43,826 bases of DNA from contig CAILYI010000306.1 in assembly GCA_903838415.1 (NCBI GenBank), positions 1 through 43,826 of the forward strand, given 5' to 3'. The DNA is from an uncultured Anaerolineae bacterium. Lineage in GTDB: Bacteria; Chloroflexota; Anaerolineae; Anaerolineales; Villigracilaceae. The notes under the pieces are model-generated. The model saw only the letters and a list, made by a program, of their open reading frames with translations. It did not search any database and was not told the origin of the DNA. Both the position numbers and the translations under genes were made by a program. Shown in pieces: positions 31,173 to 40,099 of this stretch (positions are counted from its first letter, which is position 1; every line of letters begins with the position of its first letter).

Positions 31173-32162
31173 TTACGCGTGAGCTTCTTCGTGGTGCTCG
31201 CCGCCATGACCTTGAGTAGCTTGCGCCATAAAGGTCATTGCCAGCAGGCCGAACACAAAGGCTTGAATAGCGCCAACAAAGAATTCGAGAAGATAGAAAA
31301 TGGACTGGGCGAACACCGGCACAAGCGAGCCGATAACGAACAGCAAAACGGAACCGGCGAAAATATTACCAAAAAGACGGAAGGCAAACGATAGGACTTT
31401 TGAAAACTCAGAAACAATTTCCAGAAGACCGACGCCAAAGTCAATCACGCCGAAAATCGGCTTCGAAAAGACTGTGCCTGTATTCCAAAATTTGGTGAAA
31501 TAAGCCCCACCTTGTGAGCGAATGCCAAAAACCTGGATCATCACCACCGCCACCAAAGCAAGAGCGACAGTGAAATTCAAGTCGGTGGAAACAACGCGCA
31601 CAAATGGGATCAATAGATATTCGCCTTGGCCTTCTGCAGCTTTGACAATTGAATTCAGGCCTGCAACCTGCTGAACGGCATATTCGCCATGCGCAGACTT
31701 TTCCAACAAGCCAATGGTTTCAACACCGGGGATTAATTCCGTCCAGTTGGCAACCATCACTAGGAGTGTGATCGTGGCAAACCAGGGAAAAATTGCTTTT
31801 GTCCACTTACCTGCAGTACCTTCAGTCATACCGTGTAACATCTCAAGCAATGCTTCCACGGCGCCAACCACCCCCGTCAGGATGAGATTACCTTTCTTGA
31901 TTGCGCCATTAATTGAAAACGCCAACAAGAAAATAATAACATCTGCGAATATCAGGGCAATTAGAGTGCCACTCAGGAAAAATGGACCAAACGGCGTTTG
32001 GATTGGCTCCGTCAGCGGTTCCGCGGGCAGGACGACCGAGGGCATGACAACCTTGATCCCCAAACCGATGCCGAAGAAACCGGTGAACAGGAATAAACCA
32101 AGGATAACTGCCGCAAGAACGACCCAACGGCCCCATACTTTTTGCTTTGGAGTATCAGTCAC
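31173..32162 (-). CDS. atpB: ATP synthase a subunit
   Basis: 329 residues. The start is the GTG at 32162, overlapping the atpI stop as GTGA, with AAGGAGGT before it. The a subunit forms the proton channels against the c ring. The essential arginine is in SFAFRLFGNIFAG (about residue 270). A long N-terminal segment (about 1-110) with two membrane helices and 'LLEMLHGMTEG' precedes the core. The C-terminal tail is His-rich (TQGHGGEHHEEAHA). The protein is longer than the E. coli one (271), mainly through the N-terminal and mid loops. Confidence 0.95.
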   Translation of the reverse strand: MTDTPKQKVWGRWVVLAAVILGLFLFTGFFGIGLGIKVVMPSVVLPAEPLTEPIQTPFGPFFLSGTLIALIFADVIIFLLAFSINGAIKKGNLILTGVVGAVEALLEMLHGMTEGTAGKWTKAIFPWFATITLLVMVANWTELIPGVETIGLLEKSAHGEYAVQQVAGLNSIVKAAEGQGEYLLIPFVRVVSTDLNFTVALALVAVVMIQVFGIRSQGGAYFTKFWNTGTVFSKPIFGVIDFGVGLLEIVSEFSKVLSFAFRLFGNIFAGSVLLFVIGSLVPVFAQSIFYLLEFFVGAIQAFVFGLLAMTFMAQATQGHGGEHHEEAHA

Positions 32163-32461
32163 GATTCGCTACCTCCTTCAAGATTTTCGTGGTTTTTCTT
32201 TTCGTTTAAAGGTTTGATGCGGTTGGTTGCGCCCTGAACTATTCGAAACATCACAAAGAGCGTAACTGGCATGCTGCTGACCATGAACAAAATGGTAAAC
32301 AACGGCTTCGTAGCAAACGACCGATCAAGCCAAAGCCCCGCAATGAGCGCACCAAAAATTATGACCAGGGTTAAGCAACCAACCTGGCTGGCAACAGCCG
32401 CCATTGTAAGGTTGTAAGTGTATTGACGGCGGTTATTGTCCATGCTTTTTGGGTCACTCAT
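32159..32461 (-). CDS. AtpI/AtpZ-like ATP synthase assembly protein
   Basis: 100 residues with two membrane helices (about 20-45 and 50-75), 'QVGCLTLVIIFGALIAGLWLDR' being typical for small AtpI/AtpZ-type proteins that precede atpB and help assemble the c ring or handle Mg2+/Ca2+. The predicted ATG (32461) lies eight bases after an extended -10 box with no ribosome site, so the operon mRNA may be leaderless. The alternative ATG (32443) would give a leader but also lacks a ribosome site. Its stop overlaps atpB. Confidence 0.75.
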   Translation of the reverse strand: MSDPKSMDNNRRQYTYNLTMAAVASQVGCLTLVIIFGALIAGLWLDRSFATKPLFTILFMVSSMPVTLFVMFRIVQGATNRIKPLNEKKNHENLEGGSES

Positions 32462-32469
32462 GGTTGCGG

Positions 32470-32478
32470 ATTATATCA
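32470..32478 (-). promoter_or_regulatory. Extended -10 promoter of the atp operon
   Basis: Minus strand TGA-TATAAT; eight bases (CCGCAACC) then the ATG of the AtpI-like gene. A weak TTACTG lies 17 bases upstream. Confidence 0.65.
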
Positions 32479-32511
32479 CAAAGGTTTTTCATCAGTAAAG
32501 CGAATAAAACC

Positions 32512-32552
32512 TAATTGCCCTCAGCCATTTCAATCCTGACTGAGGGCAATTA
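32512..32552 (-). terminator. Terminator between nuoN and the atp operon
   Basis: TAATTGCCCTCAG (32512-32524) pairs perfectly with CTGAGGGCAATTA (32540-32552). It begins just after the nuoN stop and is followed on the minus strand by AGGTTTTATT. Confidence 0.85.
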
Positions 32553-32553
32553 A

Positions 32554-33990
32554 TTAGAACAAACTCAAAGCGGCATTGGTTGAAAAGCCAAACCAAGGCG
32601 CAAAGAATGACCCAACCAGCACAATACCCAGCGTCAATACTACCAGAGCAATCACGAAGGGACGGGAGATTTGAATGGGGTGAGCTTCTTCGTTCTCGCC
32701 TTCCATGCGGTAGAGGTAGACATATTTCAGCACGGTCAGATAGTAGTAGAGGCCGATGATTGAGTTGAGCACGCCGATGATAACCAACCAGTACCAGCCA
32801 GCCTGGATGGCTCCAGCAAATACCAGCATTTTACCCATGAATCCACCAAAAGGCGGCATACCTGCCAGCGAAAGGAAAGCAACTAGCATCGCCAGTCCAA
32901 GGTAGGGAGAGCGGCGACTCATGCCATCGTAGGCGCGAATCTCATCTGAACCAGTCACACGCCCAAAGGCCATGATAATGCCAAAGGCCGCCAGATTGGT
33001 CAAGATATAAGCCAGCAGGTAATAGATCACGCCAGTGACACCCAACTGGTTATTGGCAACCAATCCGATCAACGCGTAACCGGCATGCGCGATGGAAGAG
33101 TAAGCCAGCAGACGTTTGATATTGGTCTGCGCAAGGGCAACCAGATTACCAAAGGTCATCGTCAATACAGCAAGGATTGCCAGAAGCATCTGCCAATCGA
33201 CCGCGATTTGCGGGAAAGCAGTGATGAACAGGCGAATCAGCACGGCAAAACCGGCAGCCTTGGATGCAGTAGAAAGGAAGCCAGCCACAGGAGTGGGCGC
33301 GCCTTCGTAGGTGTCAGGAGCCCAAAAGTGTAATGGAACCAGTGAAATCTTGAAACCGAGGCCAACCACAACCAGGAACAAAACCCCCAGCGAAACAGGA
33401 TTGAACGTTCCGAAGAATCCGCGCATGCCAGCGAACTGAGTGGTGCCGGAGAAACCGTAAACCAGTGACAGACCATATAGGAAAATCGCCGAGGTCATCG
33501 CGCCAAATAGAAGATATTTGAAGCCCGCTTCAGTCGATTTTTTATCGTCCAACAGGAAACCGGCCAGCACGTACATCGGGATGGAAGTGGTTTCGATAGC
33601 CAGGTACAACATCACCAGGTCTGATGAGGCCGCCATCAAGTTCATACCGATGGTTGCAGCCAATAAAAGCAAATAGGCTTCGGCGCGCTTGCCAACTTTT
33701 TCCACATCCATCATAAACAGGGATGTGATGGCGGCGCTAAAGATAAATAACATCTTGAAGACGAAAGCCAGCCAATCGTAGCGCAGCATGCCACCGAAGG
33801 CCAGAGAAGCCTCCACAGGGCGATCCAGCAACAGACTCAAGACCAATGTGGCGGTGAGTCCACCAGCAGTGAGCCAGCCGAGGTTGACGCGTCGGTTCTC
33901 ATCCTTCCAAAAGGGGTCGAGGATCAAAACCAGCAGGGCAACGGTCAGGATGAGAATTTCGGGCAAAATTGCCAGAAGATTAGTGCTCAT
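32554..33990 (-). CDS. nuoN: NADH-quinone oxidoreductase subunit N
   Basis: 478 residues, about 14 helices. An antiporter-like proton-pumping subunit of complex I, innermost of the pumps. Key residues are present: Glu in LAIETTSIPMYVLAG (TM5), Lys in GFKISLVPLHFWAPD (TM7), and Lys in STASKAAGFA (TM8). It is the last gene of the nuo operon. Its start directly abuts the stop of the second nuoM, so the two are coupled. Complex I moves protons as electrons pass from the peripheral arm to quinone. Confidence 0.95.
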   Translation of the reverse strand: MSTNLLAILPEILILTVALLVLILDPFWKDENRRVNLGWLTAGGLTATLVLSLLLDRPVEASLAFGGMLRYDWLAFVFKMLFIFSAAITSLFMMDVEKVGKRAEAYLLLLAATIGMNLMAASSDLVMLYLAIETTSIPMYVLAGFLLDDKKSTEAGFKYLLFGAMTSAIFLYGLSLVYGFSGTTQFAGMRGFFGTFNPVSLGVLFLVVVGLGFKISLVPLHFWAPDTYEGAPTPVAGFLSTASKAAGFAVLIRLFITAFPQIAVDWQMLLAILAVLTMTFGNLVALAQTNIKRLLAYSSIAHAGYALIGLVANNQLGVTGVIYYLLAYILTNLAAFGIIMAFGRVTGSDEIRAYDGMSRRSPYLGLAMLVAFLSLAGMPPFGGFMGKMLVFAGAIQAGWYWLVIIGVLNSIIGLYYYLTVLKYVYLYRMEGENEEAHPIQISRPFVIALVVLTLGIVLVGSFFAPWFGFSTNAALSLF

Positions 33991-35478
33991 TTATGCACCT
34001 CCCAGCAAGCGCATCACGTTCTGAACGCCTTGCGAGACCATCGGCACCATGAGGTTCGGGAACATGCCCAGGGTAATCATGATGAGACACAATGTCACAA
34101 GCGCAACTTTATCCAGGACAGAGATTGAGCCGATATGGCCTTCCAACTGTGCCGGGACATCGCCAAAGAAAGCGCGACGAATGGCGAGTAAAACGTATGC
34201 CGCGGTGATAACGATCGAAAGGGAAGCGATGACTGCTGCCAGCCATTGAGTCTTCCAAACGCCCATAAAGATGGGGAATTCAGCCACGAAACCGGAGAAA
34301 CCGGGCATACCCATGGATACCAAGCCACCGATGATAAAGGCGATAGCCACCCAGGGAAGGGGTTTAACCATGCCACCCAGTTCGGGGATTTGACGAGTGT
34401 GGGCGCGATCATACACCATGCCAACGGCAGCAAAGAAGAGAGCCGTCATCACACCATGAGAGAACATCTGCATGGATGCGCCGGTCATGCCTTCGCGAGT
34501 CAGCGTGGCAAAACCAAGGGAAACCAAACCCATATGGCTAACCGAGCTAAACCCAATCACGTACTTCAAGTCCGTTTGGATCATGGCGATAAAGGCGCCG
34601 TAAACCACGTTGACCATTGCGAGACCGAAGATGAGCCAGCCCCATTGTTTCGCGCCTTCAGGCATGAGCATAATGCCCACACGCAGGGCGGCGAACGCAC
34701 CCAACTTCATCAGCACGCCCGCATGGAACATGGAGACAGCTGTCGGCGCGGCTACGTGGCCATCAGGCGACCAGTTGTGGAAGGGGAAAATACCGCCCAA
34801 AACCGCAAAACCCATAAAGACCGGCATAAACCACAGGTATTGAAAGCTTGTGGAGAAACCGGCTTTTTCCAGTTCGAGCATGTCAAAGGTCAAGACCCCG
34901 TGCATCTGATAGTTCGTGAAGTACATCGCCAGCCCACCGACCAGAGCAAACACCGACCCAATGAACAGGTACAGGGTCAGCTTCATAGCCGCATATTCAC
35001 GCGTTACCTTCCAGCCCCAGATGGCAATCAGCAGGTACATGGGGAACACGGCGATTTCGTAGAAGAAGAACAACATGAACAGATCAAGCGAGACAAATAC
35101 CCCGAACACGCCGCCCGCCAGCAGGAAAAGGAAGGCGAAAAACTCGCGTGGACGGTCATCAATGCCCCAGGAAATCAGCACACCGGTAAACATGACGATA
35201 CCGGTCAAGAGAACCAGCGGAGTGCTAATCCCATCGACGCCAACATGGTAAGAGATGCCCAATTGCGGCAGCCAGCTATACTTTTCAGTGAACTGATATT
35301 CCAGGGATGGATGAACACTCACCTGATAAAAGACCCAGGCCGATAAGACCAGGTCAAACACAGCCGCCGCCAATGCTGTAACACGGATTTCGGTCTTGCG
35401 CTCCGGTTTCATCAGAAGCATAAGAACCGCAACAACCAGCGGGGCAAAAACGATAACGCTCAGGATCGGAAATTGCAT
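33991..35478 (-). CDS. nuoM: NADH-quinone oxidoreductase subunit M, second copy (NuoM2), TM7 lysine missing
   Basis: 495 residues, about 14 helices. A NuoM-like antiporter subunit, distinct in sequence from the copy just upstream. Glu141 in FFYEIAVFPMYLL (TM5), Lys258 in GVLMKLGAFA (TM8) and the TM12 Glu in GFVAEF are kept. The TM7 lysine of pumping subunits is replaced by Leu227 (FAVLGGIFPFHNWSPD, where others read FALKVPVWPFHTWLPD). So it either pumps in another way or has a structural role. The presence of a second NuoM goes with the lengthened NuoL C-terminal helix. It starts 14 bases after the first nuoM. Confidence 0.92.
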   Translation of the reverse strand: MQFPILSVIVFAPLVVAVLMLLMKPERKTEIRVTALAAAVFDLVLSAWVFYQVSVHPSLEYQFTEKYSWLPQLGISYHVGVDGISTPLVLLTGIVMFTGVLISWGIDDRPREFFAFLFLLAGGVFGVFVSLDLFMLFFFYEIAVFPMYLLIAIWGWKVTREYAAMKLTLYLFIGSVFALVGGLAMYFTNYQMHGVLTFDMLELEKAGFSTSFQYLWFMPVFMGFAVLGGIFPFHNWSPDGHVAAPTAVSMFHAGVLMKLGAFAALRVGIMLMPEGAKQWGWLIFGLAMVNVVYGAFIAMIQTDLKYVIGFSSVSHMGLVSLGFATLTREGMTGASMQMFSHGVMTALFFAAVGMVYDRAHTRQIPELGGMVKPLPWVAIAFIIGGLVSMGMPGFSGFVAEFPIFMGVWKTQWLAAVIASLSIVITAAYVLLAIRRAFFGDVPAQLEGHIGSISVLDKVALVTLCLIMITLGMFPNLMVPMVSQGVQNVMRLLGGA

Positions 35479-35492
35479 TTGCGCACCTCGCT

Positions 35493-37058
35493 CTAGTGGA
35501 ACAGCATGACCATGGCTTTGTTGATCACGTCCAGCAAGCCCATCGGCCAGATGCCAAGGACCAGGATCATAATCATGAGCGGAGCCATAACCAAGATCTC
35601 GCGGGTATTGATTTCCGTCAAGCGGTGCTCGCCATGTGCCCAGTGTTCATTGAGCGGGCCATGCAAGACCTTGCGGATACCCTTGAGAATGTAAGCGCCA
35701 GTAAACAGCAAGCCAATCATGCTGATGGCGGTAAAGACAGGCAATAGGGGGAAAGAACCCCGCACCACCAGGAATTCGGATACGAAGCCATTCAAACCCG
35801 GCAAGCCGAGAGAAGCCATGCTCGTAAAGATCAGAATGCTACCGTAGACCGGCACAAGCGGGAACAAACCACCGAACTCTTCCAGATTGCGAGTGTGCGT
35901 CCGTTCGTAAATCACACCGACCAGGAAAAACATGCCAGCCGCTGAAAGGCCATGGTTGAACATCTGCAACACCGCACCGTTCAGCGCAATGGTCGCATCA
36001 ACCGTGCCGATGGCTTTGGCCGCAGCCGCAATGCCGAGCAACACGAAGCCCATGTGATTTACGGATGAATAGGCCACCAGCCGTTTGAAGTCGGTCTGAC
36101 CGTAGGAGGCAAACGCCCCGAAAACGATCGCCATCGTGGCGAGAAAAGCCATCCAACCCGCATACTGTTGTGCCTGCTCCGGGTAGAGCGGCAGCACCAG
36201 ACGGAGAAAACCATACGCGCCCAGCTTGAGCAACACACCCGCCAAAATCATCGAGCCGGCAGTCGGCGCTTCGGTATGAGCATCAGGCAGCCAGGTGTGG
36301 AAGGGCCAGACTGGCACCTTCAAGGCGAAGGCGATCACAAAAGCCCAGAAAGCCACCGTTTTGACGGTCGCAACGCTCATTCCCAGCATCACACCATCAG
36401 CCGGAAGGGCATTCCACTGTTTGTAAAGATAAGCCAGGTCATAATTTTGGAAAAGCACGCCCAGCAACTGGATTGCGAGCAAAAGGCCGAGGGAACCGGC
36501 CATGGTATAGATCATGAACTTCAGCGAAGCATAGTTGCGCGCTGAAACTTTCATGCCGCCCCATAATTCGCGCTCGCCCTTCGGACTGCCCCACTGATTG
36601 ATGAGGAAGTACATCGGGACAAGACCGATTTCCCAGAAGACGAAAAAAATCAACAGGTCCAGCGCCATGAAAACGCCCATCATGCCCGCTTCCAGGAACA
36701 GGAAGAGCATCATGTACGCTTTGACTTTTTCAGTAATGTTGAAGGAAGCCAGCAGCGCCAGCGGCGTGAGCAGCGTCGTCAACAAAATCATCGTCAGCGA
36801 AAGGCCATCGATCCCGAGATGGAAGGTCGAGTTAATCGCATCGTACCAGGGATATTGCTCCTGATACTGGAACCCGGCGACGGTGGAGTCAAAGCGAGTC
36901 CACAGCCAGATTGTCAAACCCAAGGGAACCAGGCTGGCGAGCAAAGCTGTCCAACGGATGGCTTTGGTCTGATCCGAAGGCAGGAACAGGATGACCAACG
37001 CCGCGATGACAGGGAAAAACAGGATGCTTGTAAGCAGGTGAGTGCTAATGAAGTCCAT
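35493..37058 (-). CDS. nuoM: NADH-quinone oxidoreductase subunit M, first copy
   Basis: 521 residues, about 14 helices. All expected proton-path residues are seen: Glu in FVFWEIGLVPMYF (TM5), Lys in FALKVPVWPFHTWLPDAH (TM7), Lys in GVLLKLGAYG (TM8), and Glu in GFVSEF (TM12). This is the standard NuoM pump. It lies between nuoL and the second nuoM. A moderately long insert between TM5 and TM6 (SPKGERELWGGMKV) is hydrophilic. Confidence 0.95.
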   Translation of the reverse strand: MDFISTHLLTSILFFPVIAALVILFLPSDQTKAIRWTALLASLVPLGLTIWLWTRFDSTVAGFQYQEQYPWYDAINSTFHLGIDGLSLTMILLTTLLTPLALLASFNITEKVKAYMMLFLFLEAGMMGVFMALDLLIFFVFWEIGLVPMYFLINQWGSPKGERELWGGMKVSARNYASLKFMIYTMAGSLGLLLAIQLLGVLFQNYDLAYLYKQWNALPADGVMLGMSVATVKTVAFWAFVIAFALKVPVWPFHTWLPDAHTEAPTAGSMILAGVLLKLGAYGFLRLVLPLYPEQAQQYAGWMAFLATMAIVFGAFASYGQTDFKRLVAYSSVNHMGFVLLGIAAAAKAIGTVDATIALNGAVLQMFNHGLSAAGMFFLVGVIYERTHTRNLEEFGGLFPLVPVYGSILIFTSMASLGLPGLNGFVSEFLVVRGSFPLLPVFTAISMIGLLFTGAYILKGIRKVLHGPLNEHWAHGEHRLTEINTREILVMAPLMIMILVLGIWPMGLLDVINKAMVMLFH

Positions 37059-37070
37059 TGTCCACTCCCC

Positions 37071-39239
37071 TTAGAGGAAATAATACAGCACAGCGGCGAT
37101 GACAATCAACACGCCAACTGAGCCAACCAGGTAGGATTGAACGCGACCGGTCTGGATGTAGCGGATATTTTGTCCGCGCCAGAAAATTTCTGCCGTTCCG
37201 TCGCCGATAAGCTCATTGATAACCGGCTTATCGAAGTAATTGCGCAAGACATGTCCTATGAACAGTGCCAGGCGGGCCACACTATGCAAGATGCCGTCGA
37301 TGATGCTGCGATCCATCCAGGGCGTGAACACTTCACAAACCCAGGTCACCGGTTTGATGACATAGGCAGCATAAAATTCATCGAAATACCACTTATTCTT
37401 GAGAACCGGGTACAGGGCGCCAAGCGGTTTTTCGAGCGGGTCACGCTGACCGGCTTTGACATCTTTGTAAACCAGCCAACCAAGAGTCAAACCGCCGAGG
37501 GCGACCACGAGTGAAGTCAGCAAGGGCCAGATATTGAAGGCCAGCGCTTCAGGCTCTTCAATCAGCGTTGCGCCGACAAAGCCGTGGAACCAGTTGGGGA
37601 TCAACCCGCCGAGCAGCGGGAATTGTTCAGGAATACCCACCCAGCCATATCCGACCGCAAAAACTGACAGGATCACCAACGGAGTGGTCATCGTCCAGGG
37701 CGTTTCGGAGGCGTGTTCGGCTTCCTTGGTGCGTGGTTCTCCCAAGAAAGTCAGGGTGATTTGGCGCATGGTATAGAAAGCTGTCATCAGGGCGGCGACA
37801 GCCAGGGTGGCAAAAATAACCCAATGTCCATGACCAAAAGCATCCGCCAGGATTTCATCCTTCGACCAAAATCCGGCTGTCACCAACGGGAAACCTGAAA
37901 GAGCCAGGCCGCCAATCAGGAAAGTCCAAAAAGTGATCGGCATTTTCTTGCGCAGACCACCCATATTCCACATATCCTGTGGATCGAGATGGTGGTTGCC
38001 AGTGTGCAAAACGCCATGTTCCATGCCGTGGATGACCGAGCCGGAACCCAGGAACAGCAGCGCCTTGAAGAAGGCGTGCGTCACGAGGTGGAAGGCGGCG
38101 GCCACATAAGCGCCCATACCGAGCGCGGCAATCATGAAACCGAGCTGCGAAATCGTCGAGTAAGCCAGCACTTTTTTGATGTCGTTTTGGGCCAGGGCGA
38201 TGGTCGCCGCAAAAATGGCGGTAAACGCACCGATGAAGGCGATAATACTCATGGTCGGCGTCAACCCGTGACCTGTAAAATCAGCCGTGAAAAGCGGGAA
38301 GATGCGGATGACCATGTAGACGCCCGCCGAAACCATCGTCGCCGCATGAATCATGGCGCTGACAGGGGTCGGGCCTTCCATCGCATCGGGCAGCCAAATG
38401 TGCAAAGGCCACTGCGCCGATTTTCCGATGGTACCAATGAAAAGCAACAGGCCAATCAAACCCGCGGCGGATAGGCCAAAAATCGGCGTCATCGTTGTCG
38501 CGAGCAAGTGCAGAGTTTCTTCGTTGTAGAAAATTTCGCGGTAGTTCAGGGTGCCGGTTGCCGAATACAGGAAAGCCAGGCCAAGCAGCATGAACACATC
38601 GCCAACGCGGGTGGTCATAAAGGCTTTGACTGCCGCGTTACGCGCCGAGGGCTTGGCGTACCAGAAACCAATCAGCAGGTAAGAGCACAAGCCCATAATT
38701 TCCCAACCGACGAAGAGCGTCAGCAAGTTATCGGAGACGACCAGTGTGTACATACCGAAGGCGAACAGGCCGATGAAGGCAAAGAAACGGCTGTACATCG
38801 GTTCAACCGAAAGGACCGCGTGCGAGTGACCGTGTTCATCGGTCACCGTCGCACCATGCGGCGGCAAACCGGGATGATCGTGATCGCCAGCGGGCTGCCC
38901 GTAGTTGTGGTAACCGACGCTGTAGATAAAAATCATCAGCACGGTCCAACCGACAAAAAAGAGCGTCACCGCCGAAAGTGGGTCAATCTGCACACCAATT
39001 TGGAAATAAGTATTTCCCGTCGGCAGCCAATTAATTGCGCTGGCAAATATGTGCTTGCCAAATTCTTCCGTTCCGAGCGCGCGGAAGAAAACATACATAC
39101 TCCCCGCCCAGGAAAGGAAGGCCGCCCCAACAGCAACCGTATGACTGAGCGCTTTCCATCGATTGGTAAACAGCACAATCAAGAAAAACGCCAGAAGCGG
39201 CGGGAGGGGGATCAACCAGATAATGGTTTCAGGCGCCAT
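37071..39239 (-). CDS. nuoL: NADH-quinone oxidoreductase subunit L, with His-rich loop and extended lateral helix
   Basis: 722 residues, about 110 longer than E. coli NuoL (613). It is the outermost antiporter-like pump and carries the long amphipathic helix that runs along the membrane arm. Pump residues: Glu in FVGWEIMGLCSYLL (TM5), Lys in GTIGKSAQWPLHIWLPDA (TM7). Two extra parts: a His-rich loop of about 35 residues after TM3 (residues 111-148, seven His), and a C-terminal segment between 'SIIDG' and 'QTGRVQSYL' (about 650-695) that is some 25-30 residues longer than in common NuoL. Such a lengthening of the lateral helix is expected when a fourth pump (a second NuoM) is inserted. Confidence 0.94.
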   Translation of the reverse strand: MAPETIIWLIPLPPLLAFFLIVLFTNRWKALSHTVAVGAAFLSWAGSMYVFFRALGTEEFGKHIFASAINWLPTGNTYFQIGVQIDPLSAVTLFFVGWTVLMIFIYSVGYHNYGQPAGDHDHPGLPPHGATVTDEHGHSHAVLSVEPMYSRFFAFIGLFAFGMYTLVVSDNLLTLFVGWEIMGLCSYLLIGFWYAKPSARNAAVKAFMTTRVGDVFMLLGLAFLYSATGTLNYREIFYNEETLHLLATTMTPIFGLSAAGLIGLLLFIGTIGKSAQWPLHIWLPDAMEGPTPVSAMIHAATMVSAGVYMVIRIFPLFTADFTGHGLTPTMSIIAFIGAFTAIFAATIALAQNDIKKVLAYSTISQLGFMIAALGMGAYVAAAFHLVTHAFFKALLFLGSGSVIHGMEHGVLHTGNHHLDPQDMWNMGGLRKKMPITFWTFLIGGLALSGFPLVTAGFWSKDEILADAFGHGHWVIFATLAVAALMTAFYTMRQITLTFLGEPRTKEAEHASETPWTMTTPLVILSVFAVGYGWVGIPEQFPLLGGLIPNWFHGFVGATLIEEPEALAFNIWPLLTSLVVALGGLTLGWLVYKDVKAGQRDPLEKPLGALYPVLKNKWYFDEFYAAYVIKPVTWVCEVFTPWMDRSIIDGILHSVARLALFIGHVLRNYFDKPVINELIGDGTAEIFWRGQNIRYIQTGRVQSYLVGSVGVLIVIAAVLYYFL

Positions 39240-39249
39240 AACGTGTCTC

Positions 39250-39558
39250 CTACCACTTCATCAAGTCGAGCTCGTCCGCAATGACAGTATTGCGGCGGCG
39301 ATAGATGGAATAGATCAACGACAGGCCGACGGCCACTTCAGCGGCAGCGACAGCAAAGACGATGATTGCAAACACCTGCCCGGCCATCGACGCAGTATTA
39401 CCGTAACGCCAAAAGGCCACCAGGTTGATATTGACCGCATTCAGCATCAACTCAACACTGAGCAGGATCGCAACGGCGTTGCGCCGGGCCAGCACACCAA
39501 ACAAACCAATGCTGAATAGCGCTGCCGAAAGATACAGGTACCAGCTCAAAGGAATCAT
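39250..39558 (-). CDS. nuoK: NADH-quinone oxidoreductase subunit K
   Basis: 102 residues, three membrane helices, normal length. The two conserved membrane glutamates of the proton path are visible, in SVELMLNAVNINLVAF and VAAAEVAVGLSLIYSIYR. It lies between nuoJ and nuoL with ten-base gaps. Confidence 0.96.
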   Translation of the reverse strand: MIPLSWYLYLSAALFSIGLFGVLARRNAVAILLSVELMLNAVNINLVAFWRYGNTASMAGQVFAIIVFAVAAAEVAVGLSLIYSIYRRRNTVIADELDLMKW

Positions 39559-39567
39559 GCGCGTCTC

Positions 39568-40080
39568 CTACTTTTTATTCATCGCCACGTAGACGGAGCC
39601 AATCAGCGCCGCCAACAGCAGGATGGACGCCACTTCAAATGGCAGGACGAATAGTTCCGGGGAAGTCAACGCGACGCCCAATTTTGCCAGAAGAGCATCT
39701 GCCCCACCCGGGATTTCGCCCGGCAGCTTGCCGAGGCCATCCCATTTGGAGAGAATGACAAAAATGCCGCCGAATGTCAACAAACCGAGTAAAGCCGCGC
39801 CAGGCCAGGAAGCGTTCACCTGCGGACCCTTGTCGCGCATATCCTTACTGGTGAGCATCACGGCAAAGATAAACATGATCGCGATTGCGCCAATGTAAAC
39901 CACCACCTGCACGACAGCCAGAAAACCGGCGTCAAGCACCGCATACAGGATCGCAACGCCGAACAAGGTGGCGATCAGCCACAGGGCGGCCTGAATCAGG
40001 TTGCGGGTGGAAACGACCATCACAGCCGAAGCAATGATGAGCGCCGCGCTCAGGATAAAAATGACTTGCGAAGCATCCAT
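39568..40080 (-). CDS. nuoJ: NADH-quinone oxidoreductase subunit J
   Basis: 170 residues, five membrane helices. The conserved TM3 stretch VVQVVVYIGAIAIMFIFAVML with its pi-bulge Tyr/Gly region is present. It follows nuoH after only 19 bases, in the slot where nuoI, the two-cluster ferredoxin subunit, normally lies; nuoI is missing here. Confidence 0.95.
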   Translation of the reverse strand: MDASQVIFILSAALIIASAVMVVSTRNLIQAALWLIATLFGVAILYAVLDAGFLAVVQVVVYIGAIAIMFIFAVMLTSKDMRDKGPQVNASWPGAALLGLLTFGGIFVILSKWDGLGKLPGEIPGGADALLAKLGVALTSPELFVLPFEVASILLLAALIGSVYVAMNKK

Positions 40081-40099
40081 ACGTCAGCTCCTCATCCGA

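Noticed and set aside
34246..35346. A 366-residue plus-strand frame antisense to the second nuoM
   Set aside because: His/Gln/Glu-rich composition of a shadow frame opposite a membrane protein gene; nuoM is certain.
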